DNA from: Lewinellaceae bacterium
GTDB taxonomy: Bacteria; Bacteroidota; Bacteroidia; Chitinophagales; Saprospiraceae
Assembly: GCA_016711435.1 (NCBI GenBank)
Contig: JADJSY010000021.1
Location: 43,450-107,449, forward strand
Direction of reading: 5' to 3'
Length of the DNA stretch: 64,000 bases
Every line of letters starts with the position of its first letter. Position 1 is the stretch's first letter. The translations under genes and the position numbers were made by a program. Positions 50,944 to 60,302 of the stretch are shown piece by piece. The notes under the pieces were generated by a model. That model saw nothing but the letters and a program-made list of their open reading frames with translations. It searched no databases and was not told where the DNA came from.

Positions 50944-51552
50944 TCAATACACATCAACCTGAAACTGCACCCAGTATTCGTGGCAACGATCGGAGTATGT
51001 TTTGAAAGGGCCAAAGGTTCTCAGTTCCGAATATCCCGACCCATTACCGGAACTCCTGAAATCGAGGGTGGGGAACACGTCGTCCGTCCAGTGTTCGCCT
51101 ACGGCTGCAAAGGGATTGTCCTGGTGCCTGTTGCCAAGGCTAAGTTTTAAACGCAGCTGATACGTGTTGCTGAGCCATTCTTGTTGAGAGATCTGGTAAT
51201 AAAAAGACTGCCAGATATTATTAGCGATCGGCGTCCTGGGCATATTAGGGTTCCCTTGTTCGAGCATCCGGGTATGTATATTGTAGCACACGAGATCATA
51301 ACCCGAATTTTTCCAGATGATATACTCCTGAAGTTGCTGGGTACGAGGCACCATCACTACTCCAGTAGGCGTGTTGGCTGCTATAAAGGCCTGCACAGAT
51401 CCCCACACAGGTTCGTGGGCACAATGGTTGGTCGTATTGCCGCATTCGTTCATAAAGATACCGTTCAGGCGGACATGGATTGTTTTGGTTTGGGCGGTGG
51501 CTGCGATGGTCAGACCGGCCAGGAGTGTGATGGTCAAAAAGAGTTTTTTCAT
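50944..51552 (-). CDS. Secreted protein, tandem paralog A
   Basis: 202 residues from ATG 51552 (MKKLFLTITLLAGLTIAATA). The mature part begins KTIHVRLNGIFMNECGNTTN and ends PFKTYSDRCHEYWVQFQVDVY. A paired-cysteine beta-rich protein, in which NHCAHEP, LGNRHQDNPFA and HWTDDVFPTLDF are shared with paralog B just upstream. The family is not recognised; a secreted binding or structural role is possible. Confidence 0.65.
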   Translation of the reverse strand: MKKLFLTITLLAGLTIAATAQTKTIHVRLNGIFMNECGNTTNHCAHEPVWGSVQAFIAANTPTGVVMVPRTQQLQEYIIWKNSGYDLVCYNIHTRMLEQGNPNMPRTPIANNIWQSFYYQISQQEWLSNTYQLRLKLSLGNRHQDNPFAAVGEHWTDDVFPTLDFRSSGNGSGYSELRTFGPFKTYSDRCHEYWVQFQVDVY

Positions 51553-51637
51553 TTCAAAGGTTGTTTGAGTGAGATTGGATGGTTTGAAGAGTTGACTACT
51601 TAGAAGTGTTTTTAACGGCGTTTCACATAAATCGTTC

Positions 51638-51799
51638 TTACTGTTTGAGTAGTGTAACAGTGCGTACATCCCCGGTAAACCGATCTACAAAGTTGCGGTG
51701 GTCAGGATCGTTGCGGCTATTGTAAATATTGACGCCACTCGAGCCGCTGCCATCGGTCAAAGCGCTTACACGAATCGCTTTTAAATCCCCTCCGCCTGA
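51638..51799 (-). other. Open coding-like tail after the in-frame TGA of paralog B
   Basis: After the TGA of paralog B (51800-51802) the same frame continues for 53 codons to a TAA at 51638. It reads SGGGDLKAIRVSALTDGSGS, SGVNIYNSRNDPDHRNFVDR, FTGDVRTVTLLKQ. The composition is protein-like. Either it is a remnant of a longer gene whose stop is new, or a readthrough extension. Paralog A ends at the equivalent VDVY with no such tail. Confidence 0.4.
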
Positions 51800-52426
51800 T
51801 CAATACACATCAACCTGAAACTGCACCCAGTATTCGTGGCAACGATCGGAGTATGTTTCGAAGGGGCCGAAGTTTCTCAGTTCCGAATACCCCTGCCTGT
51901 ACTGAGATCTGCTGAAATCGAGGGTGGGGAACTCGTCATCCGTCCAGTGCTGGCCTGTGGATGCAAAGGGATTGTCCTGGTGCTTGTTGCCGAGCCGGAG
52001 TTTCAGCCGCATCTGGTATTTGTTGTTTTGCCAGTCCTGCTCCGATACCTGGAAATAAAAGGTCTTCCATATGTTATTAGCAATCGGCGCCGGGGTCTGG
52101 GTGGTGTATCTATCCTCCGCTCCTACGGACGTGCCTTGTGTCCCTGCGTACCAGACATTTATATTGGAGCAGACTAATTGATAATCGGGGCTTTCCCAAA
52201 TAACCGGATTCTGGGGTTGTTGGACAGGGGGTATCATTACAACATTGGTGGGGGAAATAGAAGCCAGGTACAATTGTACTATTCCGGCTACAGGTTCGTG
52301 GTAGCAATGGTTGTTGTTATTGCCGCATTCGCCCATAAAAATGCCATTCAGGCGGATCTGGATTGTTTTGGTTTGGGCGAAGGCAGTGATGATAAATCCG
52401 ACCAGGATTGCCGTGGTCAAAAGCAT
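51800..52426 (-). CDS. Secreted protein, tandem paralog B
   Basis: About 208 residues. The signal peptide is MLLTTAILVGFIITAFA; a longer start ATG-AAA-AAA just upstream (near 52433) would fit if one A is missing from a run of six. Mature motifs match paralog A: KTIQIRLNGIFMGECGNNNN, NHCYHEP, LGNKHQDNPFAS, HWTDDEFPTLDF, ETYSDRCHEYWVQFQVDVY. B has an extra loop of about 12 residues (AGTQGTSVGAEDRYTTQTPA). Tandem duplication is clear. Confidence 0.65.
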   Translation of the reverse strand: MLLTTAILVGFIITAFAQTKTIQIRLNGIFMGECGNNNNHCYHEPVAGIVQLYLASISPTNVVMIPPVQQPQNPVIWESPDYQLVCSNINVWYAGTQGTSVGAEDRYTTQTPAPIANNIWKTFYFQVSEQDWQNNKYQMRLKLRLGNKHQDNPFASTGQHWTDDEFPTLDFSRSQYRQGYSELRNFGPFETYSDRCHEYWVQFQVDVY

Positions 52427-52439
52427 TTTTTCATGGAGA

Positions 52440-52660
52440 GATATTTTGTTGTGGCAATTATTTCAGGTGTGATTTCGATGTTTTGCAGGATGGTTTTTCC
52501 GAGCCAGGCAGTCACATCTAGCCACTCAGCAGGAGATCATGTCACCCTACTACCGGCCTACATCTGGTTTTTGCCTGCATTAAATGCTTGAATAGGTGCA
52601 TTGGGCCTGCAAGTAAAAGTTAGTGAAAAGAAGAAACAGGAAAAGGATCGACGTTTTCAT
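52440..52660 (-). pseudogene. Remnant of a small secreted protein gene
   Basis: On the minus strand from 52660 a convincing signal peptide reads MKTSILFLFLLFTNFYLQAQ followed by CTYSSI and a stop. Further pieces in another frame (SPAEWLDVTAWLGKTILQNI) suggest a broken reading frame upstream of paralog B. Too short and damaged to classify. Confidence 0.35.
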
Positions 52661-52966
52661 GATGCTTGTTTTAAGAGTGTTTTTAGTGTACTTCTGTGTT
52701 TTTTTTGGGGGGTCGGCAAATCCAATACAAGACCTGTAGGCAAAGAGCATTAGCCCTTCCCCTGGTGTTCATTGGGTTTCTACCAGCCTAGAATGCGTGA
52801 ATTTTAGCGCAAAAGCGGATGAATGATAACTTAGTGTTCGATGAGCGAAAAATTAAGTTACCTGAAAACGGTTTTAACTATTTATGATCTATGATCCACT
52901 TCTCTTTCAAAACGCCTTAGGGCGAAAACGACTTCGAACTTCGGACTGATGACTTCGAACTCATAG
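52661..52966. other. Intergenic, with a duplicated 3' end of the response regulator gene
   Basis: No gene seen. CACTTCTCTTTCAAAACGCC at 52897-52918 repeats the 3' end of the response regulator gene (52968-52990), with ACTTCGAACT short repeats between. A small local duplication. Confidence 0.5.
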
Positions 52967-53601
52967 TCACTTCTCTTTCAAAAACGCCTTCGCAATCGCC
53001 TCGCTCACCGAGTGCACCTGTAGTTTTTCATAAATCCTTTTGACATAAGTGCGTACCGTTTCTATGCCGATATTCAACTCGGCAGCCACCATTTTGTAAC
53101 TAAAGCCGCGCGACAAAGTTCGCAGCACTTCCATTTCGCGGGTGGGGAGTTTGTCCAGGTCTACATCCCGCTCGGCGGGTTTGCCGGGAAAAGTTGCAGC
53201 ACTTTCCGGGCAATGACGGGCGACATAGGCGCGCCGCCTTCGGTCACTTCCCGCAACGCTTCCAGGATGCGGGAGGGTGGTGTTTTTTTGAGCAAATAAC
53301 CGCTTGCACCGGCGCAAACCGCCTGGAATACCCGGTCGTCGTCGTCGAACACTGTAAGCATCAGCGCTTCCACCTTCGGATGTGCTTTTTTCAGCCGCGC
53401 TACGCCTTCGATACCACTCATTCCAGGCATATCGATATCCATCAACACTACGTCCGGGTGCAGGGCCGCTACTTGTTCCACTACACCCATGCAGTTATCG
53501 AACGCACCGGTGAGTTCAAATCCCTCCGTGCCGCCGATGAGCGCGGCCAGTGCACCGCGCAGGTCGGTGTTGTCTTCGTAGAGCAGGGTGCGGATGGCCA
53601 T
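52967..53601 (-). CDS. NarL/FixJ-type response regulator (one frameshift)
   Basis: Starts MAIRTLLYEDNTDLRGALAA at 53601. The receiver domain has the phospho-acceptor Asp55 in VVLMDIDMPGM and the conserved Lys in YLLKKTPP. After a break near 53170 the LuxR-type HTH follows (LPTREMEVLRTLSRGFSYKM, ELNIGIETVRTYVKRIYEKL). About 210 residues. The sensor kinase gene lies upstream in the same direction, 108 nt away, so the two form a two-component pair. Confidence 0.88.
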
Positions 53602-53709
53602 GGTTTTTCTTTAAACAAATAATAAGTACAAAGGTGGACACTTTCGAGGGCCCTGGCAATCCCATAAAAGGGGGACAGGATTTAGTTTTACTTTGTTTAC
53701 TCAAAAACG

Positions 53710-56700
53710 CTATATGATATTCATGTAAAGCCGAACTAGAGTTCCTTTTCCCGGGCTGCTACTTATCTCTAATTCTCCGCCGATCGCTGCTGCCCGACTT
53801 TCCATATTCCGCAGGCCATTGCCGCCCAGATTAGCCAACTTCTGTTCCATTTCAAATCCTACGCCATCGTCTTTTATGCTCATGATCAACGTATTGCCTT
53901 CTTTCTTTATCGCCACCACTACCTGTTTCGCCTGCGCATACTTCGCGCAATTGTGAATCGCTTCTTTAAAAATCAGGTAAAAATCCTTGCGCTTTTCCAT
54001 GGGTAGCATCAGGGATTCAATCCCTTCGCCGACTTCAAAGCGTAGTTCAGTTCCCATATTTTCCAGCATTTCGGAGGCATAAGCGCTCATTCGAGAAAGC
54101 GTTTTTTCCATGGAGTCGTTTTCGGGATTGACGGACCACACAATGTCGCTGATGCTGTCGAGCGCGGTGCGGGCTTTATCGCCGATGTTGCCGAAACGGG
54201 CCGCATCGAGGTCTTTCTGAACGCCGCGCAAGGCCGAATCGGACAGGATACTGATGCTGCTAAGGGTACTGCCGACTTCATCGTGCAGGTCGCGGGCGAT
54301 GCGCAGGCGGAGTTGCTCCTGGCGCAGGCGCTGGATTTCGCGGTAGCGGAAAATGGCGTAAAAAACGAAGCCGACCGAGGTGAGGCAAAGTCCGTAAAAC
54401 CACCAGGTCCGGTAAAACGGCGGCACTACCCGCAGTAGCACAACAGCAGGCTGGACGCATTGAAAACCATCGGCATTGGTGGCCCACACCAAAAACCGGT
54501 AGTTGCCGCCGTCCAGGTTGGTGTAAACCGCTGAGCGGCTGAAACCGGCATCCCTGCGCACATTATCAAAACCTTCCAGTTGGAATTGAAACGTAATTTT
54601 ATCGGATTGGTAAAAATCGGGGCAGGTGAATTCGAAACGAAGGATGTTTTGCGCGTGGTCGACCTTTATAGCAGGTGTTTCCGCAGCGGAGAGATCGACG
54701 GGCAATCGTTTTTCCAGTGCAAAAACGCCTGTAATACAAGGCTTTACGTTCGTTTCCACTAAACTCGCGTTGGGGACAAAAGAGGTAAAAACATAACTAA
54801 AACCGGCATAAAAACTTTCATTGTCCTGGCTTAGGATTCCCGGTATTAAATTATCGGCAAGCCCGTCTCCTTCAGTATACTTTTTGAACCGGCCGTATTT
54901 GGGATGAAAAACAAATAGTCCGTTATCTGAATTCATCCAGAACTGTCCGCCAGGGCTTTCCAGCATGGAGCGCACGCGCAAGTTGCTCAGACCTTCTTTT
55001 TCGCCGAAAATGCGGTTAGTACCTTTTTGTTTGTGGAATTCAACGAGACCATTGGCCGTTATCGCCCAAATGGCTGTATCATTTTCAATGAACTCCTCCG
55101 TAGTAAATCTTCTTCCAATTCTTTCAGGTTTGGGAAACACCTGCATGCCGCGTCAAAATCAGATTGTCTAACCCGCCAGATTGCCTTTTCCGTGGAAAAA
55201 GCACAGAGGTTCAATCCTGATCCCTGTTTGATGAATCCACTTGAGGAAGACTGCCGTCAATTTTGGATCGGTAACCGAATGGGGAAATATCGACCACGTT
55301 CCGGCCAGTACAGGCCGGCCCCGCTAATTACTAATCCAAAAGCCTCTCTTCCGAGGGGAATGAAGTCGCAACACCTTTTGCGCCACCTTTTGCAGGTACC
55401 AAGTTTTCAGATGCGCTGCGAAGGATCAAGTTTTACCAGACCGGCATCGGTACCTACCCAGAGGTTACCGTACTGTCAGTTGCATTCCATTGGTCTTTGA
55501 CCAAATATCACGCATTTCCGTTTTTGTCGTCGTTTGCAAAAGGATTGGAGAATCTCATTTTTGCTTTCATCGAACAAAAAAATCCGTAGCTAGTAGCCAT
55601 CCATTTTTGTTGCGCCTGAACGGGCTGGTTAGCACTTGCCTGATGCGAAAAATTTGTGCTTTTTTTGATTCCGGCGTTTTTTGTGTGGCAAAATGCTGTT
55701 GTCTGCCGTCTATTTTCAGGATACCTTTTTGGGTAGCCAACCAAAGGCAATGGTCGCGGCCCACAAATAAACTATTCACCCAATCACTCAAAAAACCCTT
55801 GTTTTCATGGAAATCCGTATTAAACCCGGCTATATATTGTCCGTTGAAAGTATTCACAACATATACTCCATGTCCATAGGTTGAAATCCATAACAAACTG
55901 TCGCCGGAAATAGCCGGAGCGAAAATGAGATTTTCTACACTTAACGGCGCCCGGTTTTGAAAAAATGGGCGGCATCTGTTACAACGAATCCGGTTAAAAG
56001 GGTTCGGGTATCAATAAAAATATGGTATCACAGTTGATCATGCACCAGATTTTTGAACCCTGCCGGCAATGTGCGTTGAATTCGAGGTGTTCAAAAATAC
56101 TGTTTTTGACTTCGTATCCGGATCAAAACAAATTTCTCCGGTTTCGGGTCGAACACCACAAGCGCCCGTTTTCATCCAGCAGTGGAATGCCGGGATCTTT
56201 TCCTCGATCTGGTATGAATCGTCTTTTTTACCGGTAACGATATCGTACCGAATCAGTTTGTTGTCGCCATTCACCCAAATACAATTTCGTTTGGGATCAT
56301 AGGTCAAACCTAACAAATTGCTGCTGCTTTTTTTGTTCAACTCAACTGGAATTGAAAAACCGGCATAAACAAAAACGTCGTTTACGTGGTCTAAGCGAAA
56401 AAATGGCTAAGCGGTTGAGACACCAAACCTGCTGTCGTATACATTCACCCGGATAACCAGATTATTTGACGATGTTTTACTCGTATCAACCACCGGCAAA
56501 CGATAGGATTTGAACTCGAATCCATCGAAACGGCAAATGCCATCATAAGCCGCTACCCAAAGAAAACCATTCCCATCTTCCGAAAAACCACTTACCTCCG
56601 AAGCAGGCAGACCGTTTTTGGTCGTAAACGATTGAAACTTGAAAGGCTGAAGCGGCTGCCCAAAACAAACGCTGTTCACTGCCGGCCAGAGCAGTGCAAG

Positions 56701-56733
56701 GAACATAAGAATAGAGATAAATCGGTTTTTCAT
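53710..56733 (-). CDS. Two-component sensor kinase with periplasmic propeller and Y_Y_Y domain, multiple frameshifts
   Basis: About 1000 residues spread over several frames. Signal MKNRFISILMFLALLWPAVN at 56733, then regulator-propeller repeats (FTTKNGLPASEVSGFSEDGN, GFLWVAAYDGICRFDGFEFK; WISTYGHGVYVVNTFNGQYI; IWAITANGLVEFHKQKGTNR). A Y_Y_Y-type domain (FQLEGFDNVRRDAGFSRSAV) precedes one membrane span (WWFYGLCLTSVGFVFYAIF). The kinase has the HisKA_3 box RIARDLHDEVGSTLSSISIL and an HATPase domain (IKDDGVGFEMEQ, GNGLRNMESRAAAIGG). Breaks lie near 56400, 56030, 55950, 55550 and 55150. The kinase half is intact. Confidence 0.8.
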
Positions 56734-56834
56734 TATCAGGTGGAAGGCCGGTATGAGGCAAATCACCTGCAAGAATAGCAAAAGTCATTTCTATCTGCTA
56801 GTTTTATACTCAAAATTTGTAGTGATCAGAAAAC

Positions 56835-56948
56835 ATAAAAGAGAACGACATTTCTGCTCAATATGAAGATGGACTGCTGAAAGTTGTCATCCCCAAACAT
56901 AAAGTGGAAGAAGTGGCCAAAATGACGAAACAGATTGCGGTGAAATGA
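56835..56948 (+). pseudogene. C-terminal remnant of an Hsp20/alpha-crystallin gene
   Basis: 38 codons read IKENDISAQYEDGLLKVVIP, KHKVEEVAKMTKQIAVK then TGA: the last strand and IxI/V region of a small heat shock protein. No start or crystallin core lies upstream, where the sensor kinase gene begins on the other strand. It is a truncated 3' piece, probably left by a rearrangement. The rest of 56734-56834 shows nothing. Confidence 0.6.
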
Positions 56949-56949
56949 A

Positions 56950-57062
56950 TGTCGTGTGTCGTGTATGGTGTTTCGTGTTTGGGGTAGTAACGTTTGGCAT
57001 AAGTTGGATACCTTAGCCCAAAATTACCGCCCCAAACACGAAACACCACACACGACACACGT
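56950..57062. repeat. TCGTGTG-type inverted repeat before the AI-2E exporter gene
   Basis: The left arm GTCGTGTGTCGTGTATGGTG and TTTCGTGTTTGGGG starts right after the stop at 56948. The right arm CCCCAAACACGAAACACCAC ACACGACACACG ends at the next ATG. The spacer contains GGCATAAGTTGGATACC. Confidence 0.85.
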
Positions 57063-58079
57063 ATGAAACAAATCCCCGGTTCACAGGTCCGACAGATCTT
57101 ATTACTGTTGCTGATTGCTGCATTATTTGGGGTGCTTTTCTGGAATTTACTATTTTTCCTTCCGGCGGTTTTGGGGGCTTATACTTTGTATATCCTGCTC
57201 CGAAAACCGCTTTTTTTGCTCACCGAGCGCTGGAAATGGAATAAAAAGGCCGCCATTGCACTGCTTATGGTCGTTTCCTTTATTGTACTGCTGCTGCCCA
57301 TGTTCTGGTTATTCGGCATGCTCGAAGAGCACGTAGTGGCTCTTTTGAGCAATTCGGACAAATTGCTGCAAAATGCCGAACACATTATTCAAACGCTGGA
57401 AACCAAGTACGGCGTAGAATTGCTGACTCCCGACAACACCAAAAGCCTGACCGACTGGGGTGTGCGGAGTGCGCAGGGTTTTCTGAGCGCCACCTTCAAT
57501 GGTCTGGGCATTGCAATTGCCACTTATTTTATCCTTTGGTTTATGCTGGCCGAAGGCAAGGAGATGGAGCAGGCATTTTTAAGTAGTCTGCCCCTGCGCG
57601 ATGAGAACGTCCAGTACGTGCAAAAGCACCTGCATGAAATGGTTTGGTCGAACGCCCTCGGCATTCCGCTGATGGGGGTGGTACAAGGATTTACGGGTTT
57701 GCTGATCTACTGGCTGGCAGGAGTGGACAACCCCTGGTTGTGGTTTGCCATCACTTTTGTGTCGGGCATGATGCCCGTTTTGGGCGTGATGCTGGCCTAT
57801 ATTCCGCTTTCGATGATTTTACTGGCCAATGGCGAAGAGGGGAAAGCATTGCTTATTTTCCTGTACGGAGTGATTATCCTCGGTTCGGTCGACAACATTG
57901 CCCGGATGTGGGTGCTGAAAAAAATCGGGCACACCCACCCGCTCATCACCCTGTTCGGTGTGATACTGGGACTGAAACTCTTCGGTTTTATTGGTTTCAT
58001 TTTCGGCCCCATTCTGATTTCCATGCTCATCCTGCTTTTCCGGATCTACCACAAGGAATTCGGCGCCTCTGACACCTGA
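57063..58079 (+). CDS. AI-2E/PerM family transporter
   Basis: 338 residues, intact, with seven or eight membrane spans: paired N-terminal spans (ILLLLLIAALFGVLFWNLLF), a long amphipathic helix (KLLQNAEHIIQTLETKYGVE), and the conserved C-terminal block (GVVQGFTGLLIYWLAGVDNP, FVSGMMPVLGVMLAYIPLSM, LFGVILGLKLFGFIGFIFGP). The family includes AI-2 exporters and Na+/H+ antiporters; the actual substrate is not predictable here. It is followed by the mannosylglycerate genes, so a link to osmotic adaptation is possible. Confidence 0.88.
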   Translation: MKQIPGSQVRQILLLLLIAALFGVLFWNLLFFLPAVLGAYTLYILLRKPLFLLTERWKWNKKAAIALLMVVSFIVLLLPMFWLFGMLEEHVVALLSNSDKLLQNAEHIIQTLETKYGVELLTPDNTKSLTDWGVRSAQGFLSATFNGLGIAIATYFILWFMLAEGKEMEQAFLSSLPLRDENVQYVQKHLHEMVWSNALGIPLMGVVQGFTGLLIYWLAGVDNPWLWFAITFVSGMMPVLGVMLAYIPLSMILLANGEEGKALLIFLYGVIILGSVDNIARMWVLKKIGHTHPLITLFGVILGLKLFGFIGFIFGPILISMLILLFRIYHKEFGASDT

Positions 58080-58195
58080 CACGAGGGCTGATATTAGCCT
58101 CGTGTACAACAATCCTATTGTTTCCCCTGTTACTTTTTTCAGCCTCCGGGGGCACACCACTGGAGGCTTGCTTCAAAATAAAACGAAAAAAAGTA

Positions 58196-59392
58196 ATGCG
58201 ACTTGAACTTCCTGCCAACACCGAACGCTTCGGCGCTAACACTTTTCATCATATCCAGAAGGTATTTGAAATGGATGGCGGCTATGAGATGGATGCCGAA
58301 TTCTCCAGCCCTTTTCACATCATACAACAAATTTCCCGCGAACAGATCTACCACATCGAACGCGATATGGCGATCGTAATACCTGTCAAAAACGAACGCC
58401 TGCGGCTGCTAGAAGGCGTATTGAGCGGTATTCCGCATGATTGTTTGCCTATTATTGTGTCCAATAGCCAACGGGAACCGGTCGACCGTTATCGGATGGA
58501 GCAAGCAATGGTGGACACATTTTGCCGTTACGCCAAAAAACGGTACGTGATCGCGCACCAGCGGTCGCCGGAACTGGCAAAAGTCTTCCGGGATGGCAAT
58601 TACCCGCACCTGCTGGATGAAAACGGGCTCGTACACAACGGCAAAGCGGAAGGCATGCTTGCGGGCATCACCCTGGCACATTTATCGGGAAAAAAATATG
58701 TGGGTTTTATCGATTCCGACAACTACTTCCCTGGCGCCGTATTTGAATATGCCCGTCTTTTTTCCGCCGGACTTTCGCAAAGCCGCTCACCTTATTCCAT
58801 GGTGCGAATACAGTGGCAAAGCAAACCCAAAATTGTAGATTCCGAACTGTATTTCGCCAAATTCGGCCGCGTATCGCGCATTACCAACCACTACCTCAAT
58901 TCGTTGCTCAGCCATTACACCGGATTTGAGACGGAACTGTTGCGCACCGGAAATGCCGGAGAACACGCTCTTTCCATGGCTTTGGCGCTCCGACTCGATT
59001 ATTCAGCGGGATTCTCTATTGAAACTTATCATTTTGTAAGCCTGCTCGAAAAGTTTGGAGGCGTCATACCCAGCCCATTTCCCGAAGTAATGAAATCCGG
59101 CACCGATATTTACCAGATGGAGTCGCGCAATCCGCATTTACACGATGCAGATAAAGGAAATGATCACATCAAGGAAATGATCGAGTACTCCCTGGGGGTG
59201 ATGTTCCATTCGCCTCTTTGCCCGGAAAACGTAAAAAAAGAAATCCTGCAGGAACTACGGGCGGGCAAGATCATCGGTAAAAATGCAGATCCTGTGCTGC
59301 CCCGCAGGTATCCGGCGCTTGTCAACCTCGATTTTAAAACGGCAGCCCGCACCACCGACTGGCAGCGGCATGGCAATTTTATTCCCGCATGA
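58196..59392 (+). CDS. mpgS: Mannosyl-3-phosphoglycerate synthase
   Basis: 398 residues from ATG 58196 (MRLELPANTERFGANTFHHI). A GT55-type glycosyltransferase: MAIVIPVKNERLRLLEGVLS, SNSQREPVDRYR, HNGKAEGMLAGITLAHLSGK, and the metal/nucleotide motif GFIDSDNYFPGAVFEY. TGFETELLRTGNAGEHALSM and ESRNPHLHDADKG are further signatures. It joins GDP-mannose to 3-phosphoglycerate. The stop overlaps the next start by 4 nt (59389-59392), so synthesis of the phosphatase is coupled. Intact. Confidence 0.93.
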   Translation: MRLELPANTERFGANTFHHIQKVFEMDGGYEMDAEFSSPFHIIQQISREQIYHIERDMAIVIPVKNERLRLLEGVLSGIPHDCLPIIVSNSQREPVDRYRMEQAMVDTFCRYAKKRYVIAHQRSPELAKVFRDGNYPHLLDENGLVHNGKAEGMLAGITLAHLSGKKYVGFIDSDNYFPGAVFEYARLFSAGLSQSRSPYSMVRIQWQSKPKIVDSELYFAKFGRVSRITNHYLNSLLSHYTGFETELLRTGNAGEHALSMALALRLDYSAGFSIETYHFVSLLEKFGGVIPSPFPEVMKSGTDIYQMESRNPHLHDADKGNDHIKEMIEYSLGVMFHSPLCPENVKKEILQELRAGKIIGKNADPVLPRRYPALVNLDFKTAARTTDWQRHGNFIPA

Positions 59393-60204
59393 TGCCAGCT
59401 CTACCTATCGCACCGGAACAGCCGCTTTTGCTTTTCACCGACCTCGATGGCACACTGATCGACCACCACAGTTATTCGGCGGAAAAGTCGCGGTTAGCCA
59501 TCCTGCGCCTGGCCCAACGCGGGATACCGCTGATTTTCTGCTCTTCCAAAACATTTGCGGAACAAATCCATTTACAGCGCGAACTGGGTATTATTCAACC
59601 TTTTATTGTGGAAAACGGCAGTGCCGTTGCCATACCGAAGGGCTATTTTTCGACACCTGCGTTGTCCGCAGATACCGCATACGATTTGATCCCCCTCGTA
59701 CAGGTGGATGCAGCATACATCCGCAGGGAAATGGCTCATTATCAGGGTATTCAAGGTTTTACCGGAGCAACCGATCTTGAACTAAACAAGGCCACTGGTC
59801 TTACAGGCGATGCGCTGAAATACGCCCGGGACCGGTCCTATACAGAAACACTGCTCACACCATTGACGCCGGAAACGGAGGCTTTCATCCGTCCGCTTCT
59901 GGCGCTAAAAGGTCTGACGATCAGTCGGGGAGGCCGGTTTTTCAGCGTCCAGTCAGCCAATACGGATAAAGGGCGTGCAGTGCGTTGGCTGGCGGATCAT
60001 TTCAGCCAACACCTGAGTGCTCAACCCTTGCTGGCCGCCTGTGGCGACAGCGCCAACGACGCTTCGATGTTATCGGCGGTCGATTTACCTTTTTTAGTGC
60101 AGCAGCCCGGCAAAAAATGGGCCGACATGGATATTCCGGGTTTGGTTAAAGTGCCGGAAGTCGGCCCTGCGGGTTTCAGCAGGGTTGTTCAAATGCTACT
60201 GTAA
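59389..60204 (+). CDS. mpgP: Mannosyl-3-phosphoglycerate phosphatase (HAD family)
   Basis: 271 residues. HAD motif I is LLFTDLDGTLIDHHSYS (both Asp present), motif II ISTSSK-like IFCSSKTFAEQ, and motif IV CGDSANDASMLSAVDLPFLV. QSANTDKGRAVRWLADHF supplies the motif III lysine. This is the HAD-IIB arrangement of MpgP. With MpgS it gives the two-step route to mannosylglycerate, a compatible solute. Intact. Confidence 0.92.
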   Translation: MMPALPIAPEQPLLLFTDLDGTLIDHHSYSAEKSRLAILRLAQRGIPLIFCSSKTFAEQIHLQRELGIIQPFIVENGSAVAIPKGYFSTPALSADTAYDLIPLVQVDAAYIRREMAHYQGIQGFTGATDLELNKATGLTGDALKYARDRSYTETLLTPLTPETEAFIRPLLALKGLTISRGGRFFSVQSANTDKGRAVRWLADHFSQHLSAQPLLAACGDSANDASMLSAVDLPFLVQQPGKKWADMDIPGLVKVPEVGPAGFSRVVQMLL

Positions 60205-60302
60205 ACTGGCTCATACAAGATGTTAGGGGTACCTTGCACCAAAATTTCAAAAAACATCCATCTTCACCAGATTCAAAGCCCGATTTACCGGAATTACTGC
60301 CT

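Noticed and set aside
57063..58079. Specific assignment as an AI-2 exporter (TqsA)
   Set aside because: The family is functionally mixed and nothing in the window concerns quorum sensing.
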